64,000 nucleotides of DNA, from positions 25,590,822 to 25,654,821 of the forward strand of contig CAIIXF020000008.1 of assembly GCA_903813345.2 (NCBI GenBank). The letters run 5' to 3'. The translations under genes and the position numbers were made by a program. Each line of letters opens with the position of its first letter. Within the stretch, counting starts at the first letter, position 1. The notes under the pieces were generated by a model, which searched no databases, was not told the origin of the DNA, and saw nothing but the letters and a program-made list of their open reading frames with translations. Positions 21,872 through 33,116 of this stretch are shown piece after piece. This stretch comes from Owenia fusiformis (lineage: Eukaryota; Annelida; Polychaeta; Sabellida; Oweniidae).

Positions 21872-23431
21872 ATGCTGTTTTACATTGGCATATATTTTGG
21901 ATTACTGTCTGTTGATGCTGTATATGGAATTGATTATGAAAAGAATCTTGGTGATCTAAACATTGAGGATGAGGAGTAAGCGCATTTTCATCTTAAGGTG
22001 GGCTAAGTAGGGTGGTCTGTAGCTCAGTTTACAAATTGTAAAAAGTCCAACTCGGGGGTTCTCACTCTACTCTACTTCATCCTTAAAGATTTACATGTAG
22101 AGAACAAGATTTGCAGATAGAACAAGAGTCAATTTGAGAACCATTTGCCTTATACAATTGTACAAATTCATTGTACATGTTTCATAATATTAATTTGTGA
22201 AAAACTGTTCCATTTGATGGGATTCAATGGAAACCTTTTGATATATTATATATTCGGGGCAGTATAGCAAATGTAGGGATAATTTCAAACATTTGTTTCA
22301 AACTTTCTCACCCCCTCTATCAATGCTGATTCTACTCAAAACATATACAATTAATTTTCAGATTTATGTTTGTAAACGATATATTCTATTTCTTATCAAT
22401 ACAACTTAAGAATATTTTGCAACTCAGTTTTGTCCCATAAATATGCAGGATTTCAAATATCTATAAGAAGAATCGGTGCCCCATGAATTTCTCTTCTCTG
22501 CGTTACAAATTACATATACATGTACCTTTGTATTTGTACGCATAGATTTAGATTTATCAAAAAAACTAGGCTAATCTATTATCTAAATATTGAACTTGTT
22601 TATTCTTTTCCAGCCATATACAGGAACATTTAAAGGGAAAAGCAAAGATCGACTACAGAAATATGTCTGAAAAAGAAAAAGCATTTTATTTCTTCAAGTA
22701 AGGAATTCGAACATCCATGAGCTAGTGATTGGCCACTTCAACACACTGTTGGATTGATTGGCAAAATTGTCAATGATATTCTACTCGCAACGCATTATTT
22801 GTTCAGTTCTTATTGATATATAGAGGTTCAAGTTTTGTAACATAGCTATGGCATGGCACGATGATTCAAAGAGTTCTATGGTTCTTCATTAAAGCAGAAA
22901 TGCCGCAATTTTTAGGAACCATGACTTAGACGACGATAACAAGCTGGATGGCTTGGAAGTATTCTCTGCATTTGCCCATACAATGCCTAACCTGGAATTC
23001 CCAACGAGATGGAAGGGGCAAACTGAGGAAGACATGATTCAAGAAAAACGAGAGGTTAGCGAGAGGCGGACAAACAATCTAGCTAGTAAGCAACTCTATT
23101 TAGATTCCTTAAAAGTCAATGTCACGTTATTACTAGAGATTCATCTGAAATATCAACAGTTTTATCAGTACTGTGTTTCTAAAGGATATTTTACCAATTT
23201 ACAATTACTGACGAACAAAATGTATTTCATCTGACTCCCTCTGTACTGTATGTACTTGTTTCAAACTGAGATGATATCTAATGCTATTTTCATAATATCT
23301 TTCTTGTATTTACAGGACAAGTGGACAGATTGCTTGAAAAGGGAGATCAAGATGATGATGGATACCTTACTTACTCAGAATATTCTGTATTATATTTAGC
23401 CAAAATAGCTGGAAAATTAAATCTTGTATAA
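21872..23431 (+). CDS. MCFD2-like secreted EF-hand protein, paralog B
   Basis: Four exons join in frame: 21872-21975, 22614-22697, 22916-23085 and 23316-23431, giving 157 aa. The start MLFYIGIYFGLLSVDAVYG is a signal peptide. HIQEHLKGKAK and EKEKAFYFFK correspond closely to paralog A, followed by EF-hand loops DLDDDNKLDGLE and DQDDDGYLTYSE with all calcium ligands present. The second exon is 84 bp in both paralogs and the surrounding phases match, which supports duplication. The family's role is as a soluble ER/ERGIC calcium-binding cargo adaptor; for this copy that is inference. The protein is more basic between the EF-hands (EKREVSERR) than paralog A. Confidence 0.85.
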
Positions 23432-23526
23432 GTATAGAGATTGCTACGTTGATCATTTTAATTTTCGACGTGGTTTTATATTGCCTGATAAAAAATAGGC
23501 AATAGCCCTAAGGTCTAAAAGGTCTC

Positions 23527-23745
23527 CCAAATTATAAAGGACAAGTCTCGGTTTGGAGAACAATCTTCTGGGTAAATAATTTTTTATGAAAAATATAGAA
23601 AAATCACCCAAATGAAATTATGAATATTCAAAACAGGACATTTAAATCTACAATATGTAAAAATTTCGAAATTGTCCAAAACAGGCGTAACGTGCAGTAG
23701 ACTGATGAAATTCGTTCTCCAAACCGAGACTAGTCTTTTAATTTG
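23527..23745. mobile_element. Short TIR element downstream of paralog B
   Basis: The left end CAAATTATAAAGGAC then AAGTCTCGGTTTGGAGAAC is repeated inverted at the right end (GTTCTCCAAACCGAGACT then AGTCTTTTAATTTG). About 35-bp TIRs around a 150-bp AT-rich core with no reading frame indicate a MITE of uncertain superfamily. Confidence 0.65.
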
Positions 23746-24930
23746 TTTGTGTTGATTTACCAACAGAGTATGACCCGGTGCCTTCGTTCGACTTGATTTC
23801 TTTTAAAGAGAGCTTTGTCTTCATAACTAGACTAATTGTCCATTTCCAGTTTCATGTTTTAGTCATTAGATAGTGTCTCAGTCTGATAGTGGTTATGGTA
23901 AAACTATTTGCATTAAAACATTTTCACCCAGGTACTTTTTTGAGGAATTTCATAAAAAAATAATTTTCACTTAAAGCGCTATAGCCATACTTGGTCTTTA
24001 TCTTATGCACGGATCAAATGCCTGATGTCATCCGTTGTTTTTGTATGATTTCATGGCTGTTTTGATCTTTCCAGCTATGTTATTAAGCTGGGTAGATAAG
24101 CGTGTGAAAAAGTTGACATTCAATTTTTTTAAAAGGAAGTGTAAAATGTCCCATGTTCGTTTTTTACACTCCGACGGGTTAGTCTTTATCCTATGACGGA
24201 CTTGGGTCCTTATATATTACAAGTTTATGTCTTTTATTTATTTGGATCAAGTGTCAGAGTATTGTACCATTGTCAACCAATCGCCATGGTGTATTTAGTT
24301 CCAGTTCTTATTCTTACAGAGACTGGTGGCTTTTAGTCAGTGGCACACGTATTTTCAATGCTCAATTGCTATGGACACCACCATTATGAAAAACCATGAC
24401 ATCTCATTCCTTCTCAGTCCTGAGAGATGCTATGAGTATCAGAATGGGACACCATCGTCAGTCTTTAAAGTTGTAAATTATATTGTGACAGTCAGTAATG
24501 CAAGACTGTCATTTCTTGGTTTTGGGAGTTTCCTTGCCCCTTGCTTTGTCTCTGGGGAAGTATATAAGTGCCCCCACCCCCAGAAGCGTCAGTCTTGCCC
24601 CCCTCCGGTTTTTGCGTTATTTAAATGACTGGTATTGTCTATATTGTACGTTTGTGAGCACATCTTTGTATTAAGTAATTTTAGTATGCATTTAAACACT
24701 TTGATTTATATAATCTTATATATTTATTTTGTTATTTTATTATCATCATATTTGAGTCAAACCCCCTTAATTACTTTCAAAATTCATTTCCCGACAATTA
24801 ACTTTCTCCAACAAACTTTAATTAGCCAACCCCTTACGCCTGCCTGCGCTGGTCTTTACAATCCGTTAGGGTGTTTCATTTTTTAAGAATGTTTCCAGAT
24901 CACAACGGTCCATTTACACGGGGTTACAAG
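23746..24930. other. Gene-free stretch before the mobile-DNA nest
   Basis: Open frames here are short and lack splice partners or recognisable domains. I see no repeat pair I can support. Confidence 0.4.
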
Positions 24931-25164
24931 TGCACTGGTCGGTATCAAGCAAAGGTAACGGCCGTCACCTTCGCATCAAAGATGGTGGACGGAAAGTGTC
25001 GATTTCGATATTTTTAGTTTTCATCGAATTAAACTACTTCATAGTTGACATAATGTTTTGGCATTTGAACCAAGTCAGGCTTGTTTGTGACATGGGAACC
25101 ATGGAATATGATAATTTGTTCACATATCATTCATGGGCGCCATAGTTCAACGATATCTCATCAT

Positions 25165-26637
25165 CATCATCAGTATTAAGACTAGTTGGTTACTCCAGTT
25201 ATTAGTCTCATCTGTTCAAACATAGTTTAGATCTGAGCTTTAGTACAAACTTTAAGGACAAAAAGGGGGGAAACCTATAGCCGGTAGTGTTGATACACCC
25301 AGTGTCTGTCCAGAGCTGTCTTGAAGACATCCAGATTTTCTGCCTGTGCCACTTCTGTAGGGAGACTGTTCCAATCATTAATGATGCGTTGACTGAATGT
25401 GTTTTTCCTTACATCTAGTCTGGACCTTTGCTTATAAAGTTTGTCCCTGTGCCCTCTGGTTGCACTGTCATGTTTGGTGAAGAATAATCCACTGTCAAGA
25501 TTTTCTAAATTGTTCAGTATTTTATACACCTGGATCATATCTCCGCGTTTCCTTCTATATGCCAGGGAATAGAGTTTGAGACTACTTAGCCTTTCTTCAT
25601 ATGGTAGATCTTGTAAACCATTGATTAACTTGGTCGCTCTACGTTGAACTTTCTCTAGTTTGCTTATATCTGCTTGATACCTTGGACACCAGATTACATT
25701 ATTATATTCCAGGTGAGGTCTGACTAGAGTCTTATACAATGGTATCAGTGTATCCTTATCTCTATATGTCAAGGTGTATCTTATGGCCCCAAGTATACTA
25801 TTGGCTTTACTTGTGCATTTATCCACTTGTTTATGAAACTTAAGTTCATTATCAATTGTAACTCCCAAATCATTTTCTTCTGTTACTGTCGTTAGTTTCT
25901 CGCCTTCCATTGTATAGTCATGTTTTGGATTGTTGGAGCCAAGATGCATCACTTTGCATTTGTCTTTATTAAATTTCAGTAGCCATTTGTTACTCCATTC
26001 TACTAGATTGTTTATGTCTCCTTGCAGCCCTTGTATTTTCTCTGCAGTGCTGACTGGAGCATATAGTTTGGTGTCATCTGCAAACATTTTAGCTATGGTT
26101 GTTACTACATCAGGGAGGTCGTTGGCGTATATCAGAAAGCAGATCGGCCCTAACACACTTCCCTGAGCTACTCCACTGGTTACGGTCCTCCATTCAGATA
26201 GTTCTCCATTTATTCTAACCCTTTGTTTCCTGTTAGTGATGAAGTTTTCCATAAGTTTAAGTAGATTCCCTTGGATTCCATAGGAGTTGATCTTTTCCAT
26301 TAATCTCTTGTGTGGCACTGAATCAAAACATTTCGAAAAATCAAAATATATTACGTCTAGTGGCTCCCCGTCATCTATTAGTTTTGTCCACTGTTCCATG
26401 ACCGTCAGGAGTTGAGTGCAGCATGATCTCCCAGGTGTAAACCCGTGCTGTTGGTCAGTTAGTAGATCGTTTTCCATTAGGTGTTTAAGAAGAGTGTCCC
26501 TTATAATTGACTCCATAAGCTTGCAGGTAATGCAAGTTAGGCTGACTGGTCGGTAGTTACCTGGTAATGTTTTCTTTCCCTTCTTGTGGATTGGAATTAC
26601 ATTTGCTTGCTTCCATTCATCCGGGAGTTCTTCCACC
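25165..26637 (-). mobile_element. 5'-truncated non-LTR retrotransposon (CR1/jockey type)
   Basis: The minus-strand element ends in a short (GAT)n tail near 25165, typical of CR1-like elements. Its 5' end is cut off inside the reverse-transcriptase domain at about 26637, where an in-frame TAA in flanking DNA begins. The sequence on both sides matches the uninterrupted opposite arm (AGCGGTGG before, GAGATA after), so the insertion point is known to within a few bases. Truncation at the 5' end is what target-primed reverse transcription usually gives. Confidence 0.9.
25275..26636 (-). CDS. Reverse transcriptase, C-terminal 453 codons
   Basis: An uninterrupted frame without stops, but lacking the endonuclease domain and the first RT motifs; it starts at a junction, not a true start codon. 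Visible RT motifs are PGNYRPVSLT (about 25-34), GFTPGRSCC (65-73), motif A YFDFSKCFDSVPHKR (97-111), motif B SGVAQGSVLGP (154-164; the usual SGVPQGS has Ala here) and motif C FADDTKLY (185-192). The catalytic aspartates at 99, 187 and 188 are present. The C-terminal region with HLEYNNVIWCPR and RRATKLI is typical of CR1/jockey-like ORF2. No frameshift suggests a fairly young insertion, but the copy cannot move by itself. Confidence 0.9.
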   Translation of the reverse strand: MEELPDEWKQANVIPIHKKGKKTLPGNYRPVSLTCITCKLMESIIRDTLLKHLMENDLLTDQQHGFTPGRSCCTQLLTVMEQWTKLIDDGEPLDVIYFDFSKCFDSVPHKRLMEKINSYGIQGNLLKLMENFITNRKQRVRINGELSEWRTVTSGVAQGSVLGPICFLIYANDLPDVVTTIAKMFADDTKLYAPVSTAEKIQGLQGDINNLVEWSNKWLLKFNKDKCKVMHLGSNNPKHDYTMEGEKLTTVTEENDLGVTIDNELKFHKQVDKCTSKANSILGAIRYTLTYRDKDTLIPLYKTLVRPHLEYNNVIWCPRYQADISKLEKVQRRATKLINGLQDLPYEERLSSLKLYSLAYRRKRGDMIQVYKILNNLENLDSGLFFTKHDSATRGHRDKLYKQRSRLDVRKNTFSQRIINDWNSLPTEVAQAENLDVFKTALDRHWVYQHYRL

Positions 26638-27465
26638 GCTTAAGGGAAGGTAACTGGAAATGTAAGATACGGTAACGGTCATGTTAATTTTCAATACACG
26701 GTAACTGTACATCTTAGCTCTCCATTATTAGTCATATAAATCCGACCATCGTATGCTTTATTTGTCATTATTTTTTGATAATTTGGATATTTATTTTTTG
26801 TTATTTTCTTGCATACTAGGGTCGTACACACTTCCCGGTTGTAAATTGAGGGAAATGCTTTCCTGGCCTGTTTAGGCAACCAAAATCACACAAATTATGT
26901 ATTAGAATATGCTCTTCGTCGATAATGTATTTAATCCTACCTTACACACGTCAAACGCTTGATAATTGAAGAAGTATAAGAATTTTTCTAGAAACAAATT
27001 TTTTCCCCATGTGTAGATGCATTCTGGGTAATGATTGTGTAAAAGTAAAACTCTAGTTGAAGCGAAAAACGAAATTACAATAAATTACGGCAGCCATATT
27101 GAGATCGAGATTTCAACTCGAGAAAGTTTATCATCGTCTTATGACAATTGAATCGCCTTCTCAGACACCAAGGAGGGTGAAGAAACCGAAAACAGATATG
27201 TTGGTAATAAATAATTACGATTTCGTTTTGGTTGCATGGTTTCTTATTTAGACTGTATTCAGTGACCTTGAGTGACCTTGAGAGCCATATTGGAAATTGG
27301 TTCAAACATATACGAAAATGATTACATTTCTTCAATTATCAAGTGTTTCCTGTGTTTAAGGTAAGATTTAATACATTCTAGTTGAAGCATTGGATCCATT
27401 ATCTTATCTGTGTAACTTTTGTTGGGCATAGAGGGCAGAAAAGCATTTACCGCAATATACGGGCC

Positions 27466-27877
27466 TTAAGGTACAGCTGGAAAGTAACATTTTGGTAAAA
27501 AATTGCCATACCTGCACATGTTATTTTCTGGTACAAAATTAAGTATGAAGTCATGTGTGTATTTCCTCGCTTTTTTCAGCAAAGTTTCATTACACTGTTT
27601 ACTTTTAGAATATCTGGAAACAGGTCAATGGTAGCTCCTGTGTTGTCTGGAAACTTTGAAAGAAAATTTGGAAAAATAGAAAGTGTGAAATATCAGAATT
27701 TCCTGGAGTTCCCATTGAACCCCTACCAGATATTCTAAAAGAAGACAATGTAATGATACTTTCCTGAAAAAAGCAAGGAAATTGACACATGCCTTCATAC
27801 TTTATTTTGTACCAGAAAATAACATGTGCAGGTATAGCAATTTTTTACCAAAATGTTACTTTCCAGCTGTACCTTAA
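27466..27877. mobile_element. Palindromic element with TTAA at both borders
   Basis: Left arm 27466-27617 and right arm 27726-27877 are both 152 bp and near-perfect reverse complements (TTAAGGTACAGCTGGAAAGT outermost, TTAGAATATCTGG innermost), with a 108-bp loop. TTAA stands at each outer border, consistent with a 4-bp TTAA target duplication such as piggyBac-type MITEs make. No coding sequence. It lies inside the larger inverted-repeat element. Confidence 0.75.
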
Positions 27878-28311
27878 TATCCTCGACGCAAATGTTGAAA
27901 ACGAAAATAAAAAACAAATATCCAAATCGTCAAAAAGAAACGTGAAACAACAACATTAAGTCGAGTTCACTTGACTATCCATTATAATCTCTCATAACGT
28001 TACCGTCTCACCGCATATCCGTTATCTTATCATCTGTAAAACTGTAAAATCTGTAAAAAAATCCCAGTTACCTTCCTTTAAGCGGTGGGAGATAACTATG
28101 GCGCCCACGCATGATATGTGAACAATTCGAACATGACTGTATTCACGCCTTCTATAAACTGTAAACAAAGTCAATGCTTCAGCTGGGTTATATTCGAGAT
28201 TAATAACCCAGTTAATACGTGTAATTTGTGACGTCATAACGGTGGGTCGTAGTAATGGCGGACCATGATGAATATTCGAATCAATTTGGTGAGTTTCCAT
28301 GTTCGAATCGT

Positions 28312-28479
28312 AATATAGACCTCAGAGCAGGGGTAATATCGTCGAATACACCCCTTGGGGCTAGGCACAAAAGCTTTCGAACCCCTCACTTCCTTCGGTC
28401 GTTCGGGGTACAGAAAACTTTTGTACCTAGCCCTGCGGGGTGTATTCGACGATATAACCCCTGTTTTTCGGTCTATATT
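28312..28479. repeat. Near-perfect hairpin with very short loop
   Basis: AATATAGACC..AGCAGGGGT then ATATCGTCGAATACACCCC on the left is mirrored on the right as GGGGTGTATTCGACGATAT then AACCCCTG..GGTCTATATT. The arms are about 75 bp, with a ~20-bp loop containing TTCCTTCGGTCGTTC. Richer in GC than its surroundings. Confidence 0.8.
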
Positions 28480-28769
28480 TCTTAAATGATCATACCCCAG
28501 GGTTTCCATGTCATATAAGTCGGATTTAGTTCAAATATCAAAGCATTACGTCAACTATAAAGTAGTTTAATTCGATGAAAACTAAATATATCGAAATGGA
28601 CACTTTACGTCCGCCATCTTTGATGCCAGGTAACGGTCGTTACCTTCGCTTGATACTGACCAGTGAAATGGTGCTGGTAGTTACAAACGGGTGCTGCCGT
28701 AATTTGTTTATCTAGTACTGGCCCAGCGCACCTCCCTGAGAAAGTTTCCTCATTTCCCTTGGTATACAC

Positions 28770-29727
28770 AACACAACAACGTCTCCCAATACAGTTTTCC
28801 CAATGTCTCTATTTTCCAGTGCAAGTCTCCCGATGCACTTTTCCATTGCGTTCTCCCAATGTCTCAATTTTCCAGTGCAAGTCTCCCAATGCACTTTTCC
28901 ATTGCGTTCTACCAATGTCTCAATTTTCCAGTGAAAGTCTCCCAGTGCACTTTTCTATTACATTCTCCCAATTTCTCAATTTTCCAGTGCAAGTCTCCCA
29001 ATGCACTTGTCCATTGCATTCTCCTAATGTTTCAATTTTCCAGTGAAAGTCTCCCAGTGCACTTTTCTATTACATTCTCCCAAATGTCTCAATATTTCAG
29101 TGCAAGTCTCCCAATGCAGTTTTCCATTGCGTTCTCCCAATGTCTCAATTTTCCACTGCAAGTCTCCCAATGCACTTTTCCATTGCATTCTCCTAATGTT
29201 TCAATTTTCCAGTGAAAGTCTCCCAGTGCACTTTTCTATTACATTCTCCCAAATGTCTCAATATTTCAGTGCAAGTCTCCCAATGCAGTTTTCCATTGCG
29301 TTCTCCCAATGTCTCAATTTTCCACTGCAAGTCTCCCAATGCACTTTTCCATTGCGTCCTCCCAGTCTCAATTTTCCAGTGCAAGTCTCTCAATGATGCA
29401 CTTTTCCATTGCGGTCTCCCAATGTCCCAATTTTCCACTGCAAGTCTCCCAACCGTTGCGTTCTCCCAATGTATCAATTTCCCAGTGCAAGTCTCCCAAT
29501 GCACTTTTCCATTACGTTCTCCCAATGTCTCAATTTTCCAGTCCAAGTCTCCCAATGCACTTTTCAATTGTGTTCTCCCAATGTCTCAATTTTCCAGTGC
29601 AAGTCTCCCAATTTAGTGCACTTTCCGGTGCAAGTCTCCTAAATATAATGCACTTCCACTGCAAGTCTCTTATTGTAAAATGTACTTCCACAGCGCAAGT
29701 CTACTTATGTTCAATGCACTTTGTAGT
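28770..29727. repeat. 56-bp satellite array with 169-bp higher-order repeat
   Basis: About 16 tandem copies of a 56-bp unit containing CAATTTTCCAGTGCAAGTCT then CCCAATGCACTTTTCCATTG. A three-unit block (29042-29210) is repeated almost exactly from 29211, a higher-order period of 169 bp. The last ~100 bp are degenerate. Long open frames across it on both strands come from the repeat and are not genes. Confidence 0.9.
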
Positions 29728-30214
29728 GGTGCCTCAAGGCAGGGTCATTCATTGTTGAATGGTTCATATTTTAGGTTGTGTTTTGTTTCAGACATGAAAT
29801 GTTCGGTGTAATATTTTGAATTCGCAAAGTCGTATTGATGTTTGCGACTGCACATGATCTCTGCCCATGTGCACATATTGTAGATTATTTGAACATCTGC
29901 CACGGTCGTAGTTTCACGTAGTTTACTTATCGCTCGTAATTTTAGTGCGTTGGTGTGGCGTGTCGTGACCTACATCCGAAATTGGAAAATCTGAAAACTC
30001 TTTGAAGTTATCTACGAATGTCGAACTCCTGGAACATATGCTGAATATTTTACCAGTCGTGGCGTGTTCAGATATATGAAAGGTTAGTTTTTATTTGCTT
30101 TACGCTTGCATGTTTTGAGTTGGTAGGGTCCTTACTGACCCCTCGAATTATTTTTATTTCACAAGTTTCAGTTTCACTTCTCAAATTCACGCTGGTTTTC
30201 GGGGTTTAGACTAG

Positions 30215-30370
30215 TACAGATCCGGAGCCAGATCCAGCCCCTGTTGGTAGTAGGTTCAAAGGATATATGTGAAGATGAGACTCGAGCCAAAAATGCTACA
30301 TCAAAAAAATGACCACCCAAAAATATGACCTTCGTAACTGACCTTTATTTTTGCCATCTGTCAGACATTG
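30215..30370. repeat. Diverged dispersed repeat, copy 2
   Basis: Partner of 5190-5345: shares GAGCCAGATCCA, the TTGGTAG segment, and ACTGACCTTTA..GCCATCT at its end. Confidence 0.45.
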
Positions 30371-31235
30371 ATTGATCAATATTTACCATGTATTCTCTTC
30401 TTTATGTATTAGTTTGAATGGTTGCATGATATCCATTATTGAAGCTGTAACTCAAATTTTCCGTGGACATTTATCTCAAATTTTGAGAGCGTAAAGATAA
30501 TGGAGTGCTTCGGTAATTTCCGGCAATGTCCGATTTTGTTAGTCTCTCAAATTACATGTACGTCACATCGCAACAAACAGCCAATGAAAGTAAAGTATCC
30601 CGTAGTCTAACAAACCGTTGTCATTGTTTCTATAGGAGTTTAAAGAAACGTCATGGGACTTCTCGGTTATCTCTGATGTGACGTCATCCGGAGTGGCGTC
30701 ATATTCTCAGAAAAGGTATTTGACTTCGAGAATAAACATTTCAACAACAGAAATAGCCGAAGCACTCCATTAAATATATGCTCGCTTATTTTATGCTTTT
30801 ATCAACAGAAGCTTTCTTGGATGTGTGGCTTTAGTGATTGGAGTTGAAGCTAACAACAGTATGCATCGTTTGAGGTACATGTATGACATGTGATATTTAT
30901 TGATAAACTGACTCTAAAATCAAGGGAAAATAAATTTTCCGAAGATTTCGTGTCTTGTCCTAGTGTATATTTATTGAGCCTAGATACAGAGGAGGTAATC
31001 TTGCAGAGGTCCGTGGTTTGGTACAGCTCTTTTTATCAGACGTTTGGATATTTTCTTCCATGAAACAAAACTGGGGATTATAACAGTGTATAGGAATAGT
31101 ATTCATGTCAAAACTGTAAATAAGATGTCAGAACTCAGTTTATCCATGGTTTATCCTACATTCTGGAAGTCTTAGTTTCATTCAGTGTGGTCATAGCACG
31201 GATAATGGGAAGTTCTTCATGCATATATATATAGT

Positions 31236-32758
31236 GAATACTCCAGGTTTGGCATCTTGAATCAAAAAAAACTGGCTTCGTCCTGTGATGTCGTTATTCA
31301 CTGACATTGAAACTGGCAATAAATTCTCAATCCGTACTATAGAAAGGTTTAAACTTACATGTATATCTCGATCCCCTGGTAATGTGTTTTGAATTTTTTA
31401 GTTATGGAATAAGACCAAGTCTTGAAAATCTAAAGTGGGAAAAATATTCAAAATGGCTGCATTTGTCATTAAGACATCCTTTAGATTGGCCTATTCACTC
31501 ATGACAGGCGAAGCGAGTTTCAAAAGCAATATTTCCGATTATTTGACCAGATAAGGCCAGTTTGAGGGGAGAAAAAAATTATACTCAAGTATTATTCCTT
31601 GAAGTGTTATGTTCATGTTTTAGGCATGCCAGGAGAATCAAGTAAACAAAACAAGTCAAAAATAATTTAATTTACCCTATTTTTCTTTTTTCAAACTTTT
31701 TTCAGCAAATTTTACAAGATTGCTTCTTTTCTTTTTTTCGGGGGTGGGGGGGGGGGTGCGACTGCATCCATTACATCCCCCTGGCTACATCCAATACCCA
31801 TGGGTAGACAACTTTGATTGAATTTTTTCAAAAACTTGCCATTTTGGTAGCAAATTGTATCCCAAAATCTCTCTACTAGAATCTTCTCCAAAGTGTTGTT
31901 CAAACATAACACTGATTATTTCAAATCTTTATCTTTACACTCAAATAATGCATATAAAACAATAATCATACATGAAGTTTTCACTGATGGTATGATGGTA
32001 GATGAATACTCCAGGTTTGGCATCTTGAATCAAAAAAAACTGGCTTCGTCCTGTGATGTCGTTATTCACTGACATTGAAACTGGCAATAAATTCTCAATC
32101 CGTACTATAGAAAGGTTTAAACTTACATGTATATCTCGATCCCCTGGTAATGTGTTTTGAATTTTTTAGTTATGGAATAAGACCAAGTCTTGAAAATCTA
32201 AAGTGGGAAAAATATTCAAAATGGCTGCATTTGTCATTAAGACATCCTTTAGATTGGCCTATTCACTCATGACAGGCGAAGCGAGTTTCAAAAGCAATAT
32301 TTCCGATTATTTGACCAGATAAGGCCAGTTTGAGGGGAGAAAAAAATTATACTCAAGTATTATTCCTTGAAGTGTTATGTTCATGTTTTAGGCATGCCAG
32401 GAGAATCAAGTAAACAAAACAAGTCAAAAATAATTTAATTTACCCTATTTTTCTTTTTTCAAACTTTTTTCTGCAAATTTTACAAGATTGCTTCTTTTCT
32501 TTTTTTCGGGGGTGGGGGGGGGGTGCGACTGCATCCATTACATCCCCCTGGCTACATCCAATACCCATGGGTAGACAACTTTGATTGAATTTTTTCAAAA
32601 ACTTGCCATTTTGGTAGCAAATTGTATCCCAAAATCTCTCTACTAGAATCTTCTCCAAAGTGTTGTTCAAACATAACACTGATTATTTCAAATCTTTATC
32701 TTTACACTCAAATAATGCATATAAAACAATAATCATACATGAAGTTTTCACTGATGGT
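31236..32758. repeat. Recent direct tandem duplication, unit ~767 bp
   Basis: 31236-32003 is followed directly by an almost identical copy at 32004-32758. Both begin GAATACTCCAGGTTTGGCAT, contain a G-rich run (GGGGGTGGGGG..) and end CATGAAGTTTTCACTGATGG. The only differences I see are a one-base change in the G run, AGCAAA versus TGCAAA, and the join segment. The 67-codon minus-strand frame present in both is unspliced and unrecognisable, so I do not call a gene. Confidence 0.9.
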
Positions 32759-33116
32759 AGTCAGCAGTGACCAATCAAATCACTTGTTTCAATTTTTCCT
32801 GGAAAATCAACTTGCTCTAGGCAAATGTAGACTTTCAGAAATTCTCACTAGCATTATATTCACTCTTTATCATGGAACTTGGATTCAATCATAGGTAAGA
32901 TTTCAAACTATCAATTTTCTATCAACTGACCATTGCTTTTGAAAATAATGCATATATATTGTTGGAATCATCTTGATGGAAAAAAGGCGTGTGTCTGTGA
33001 TCTTCTATATTGAGCTTACACTACTTTTGACTTGCCCTATGAGTGCAATCCCAGCTTTCAGGTGTCCCTTTATTTACAGTTAGACATCAAACCATAAGAA
33101 GCTGGTTGGAATTAGA

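Larger units (their letters stand above)
24931..28676. mobile_element. Large inverted-repeat element, interrupted by later insertions
   Basis: The left arm from CACTGGTCGGTATCAAGC through GCATCAAAGATGG, CATCGAATTAAACTACTT and GGGCGCCATAGTT recurs inverted at the right end (28676 leftwards). The left arm is split by a retrotransposon (25165-26637) and resumes at 26638 with CTTAAGGGAAGGTAACTGG, matched by the inverse of 28066-28085. The right arm is split by ~350 bp (about 28136-28490) that includes a hairpin. The arms were therefore originally about 270 bp or more. The 26.7-28.0 kb centre has no recognisable transposase and itself holds a palindrome. Superfamily unknown. Confidence 0.75.
29728..33079 (+). 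other. Upstream region and candidate 5' noncoding exons of the four-RRM gene
   Basis: The start-codon exon at 33080 opens with an acceptor, so the gene has at least one upstream noncoding exon. Good candidates end at donors AAAG|GTTAGT (30082/30083) and ATAG|GTAAGA (32894/32895). A diverged dispersed repeat lies at about 30215-30370 and a 767-bp tandem duplication at 31236-32758. The promoter position is not determined. Confidence 0.35.

Noticed and set aside
22015-22070. tRNA-like start (TGTAGCTCAGT) with a GGTTCTCACTC box
   Set aside because: Box spacing is too short and no cloverleaf closes; at most a fragment of a tRNA-derived SINE.
28859-29758. Long overlapping open frames of 95-149 codons with repeated SPNVSIFQ-type peptides
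   Set aside because: They lie wholly in the 56-bp satellite and are open on both strands because of its composition; no start or splice context.
31712-32679. Two nearly identical minus-strand frames beginning MLCLNNTLEKILVERF
   Set aside because: They are copies made by the 767-bp tandem duplication, with no recognisable domain or splice partners.
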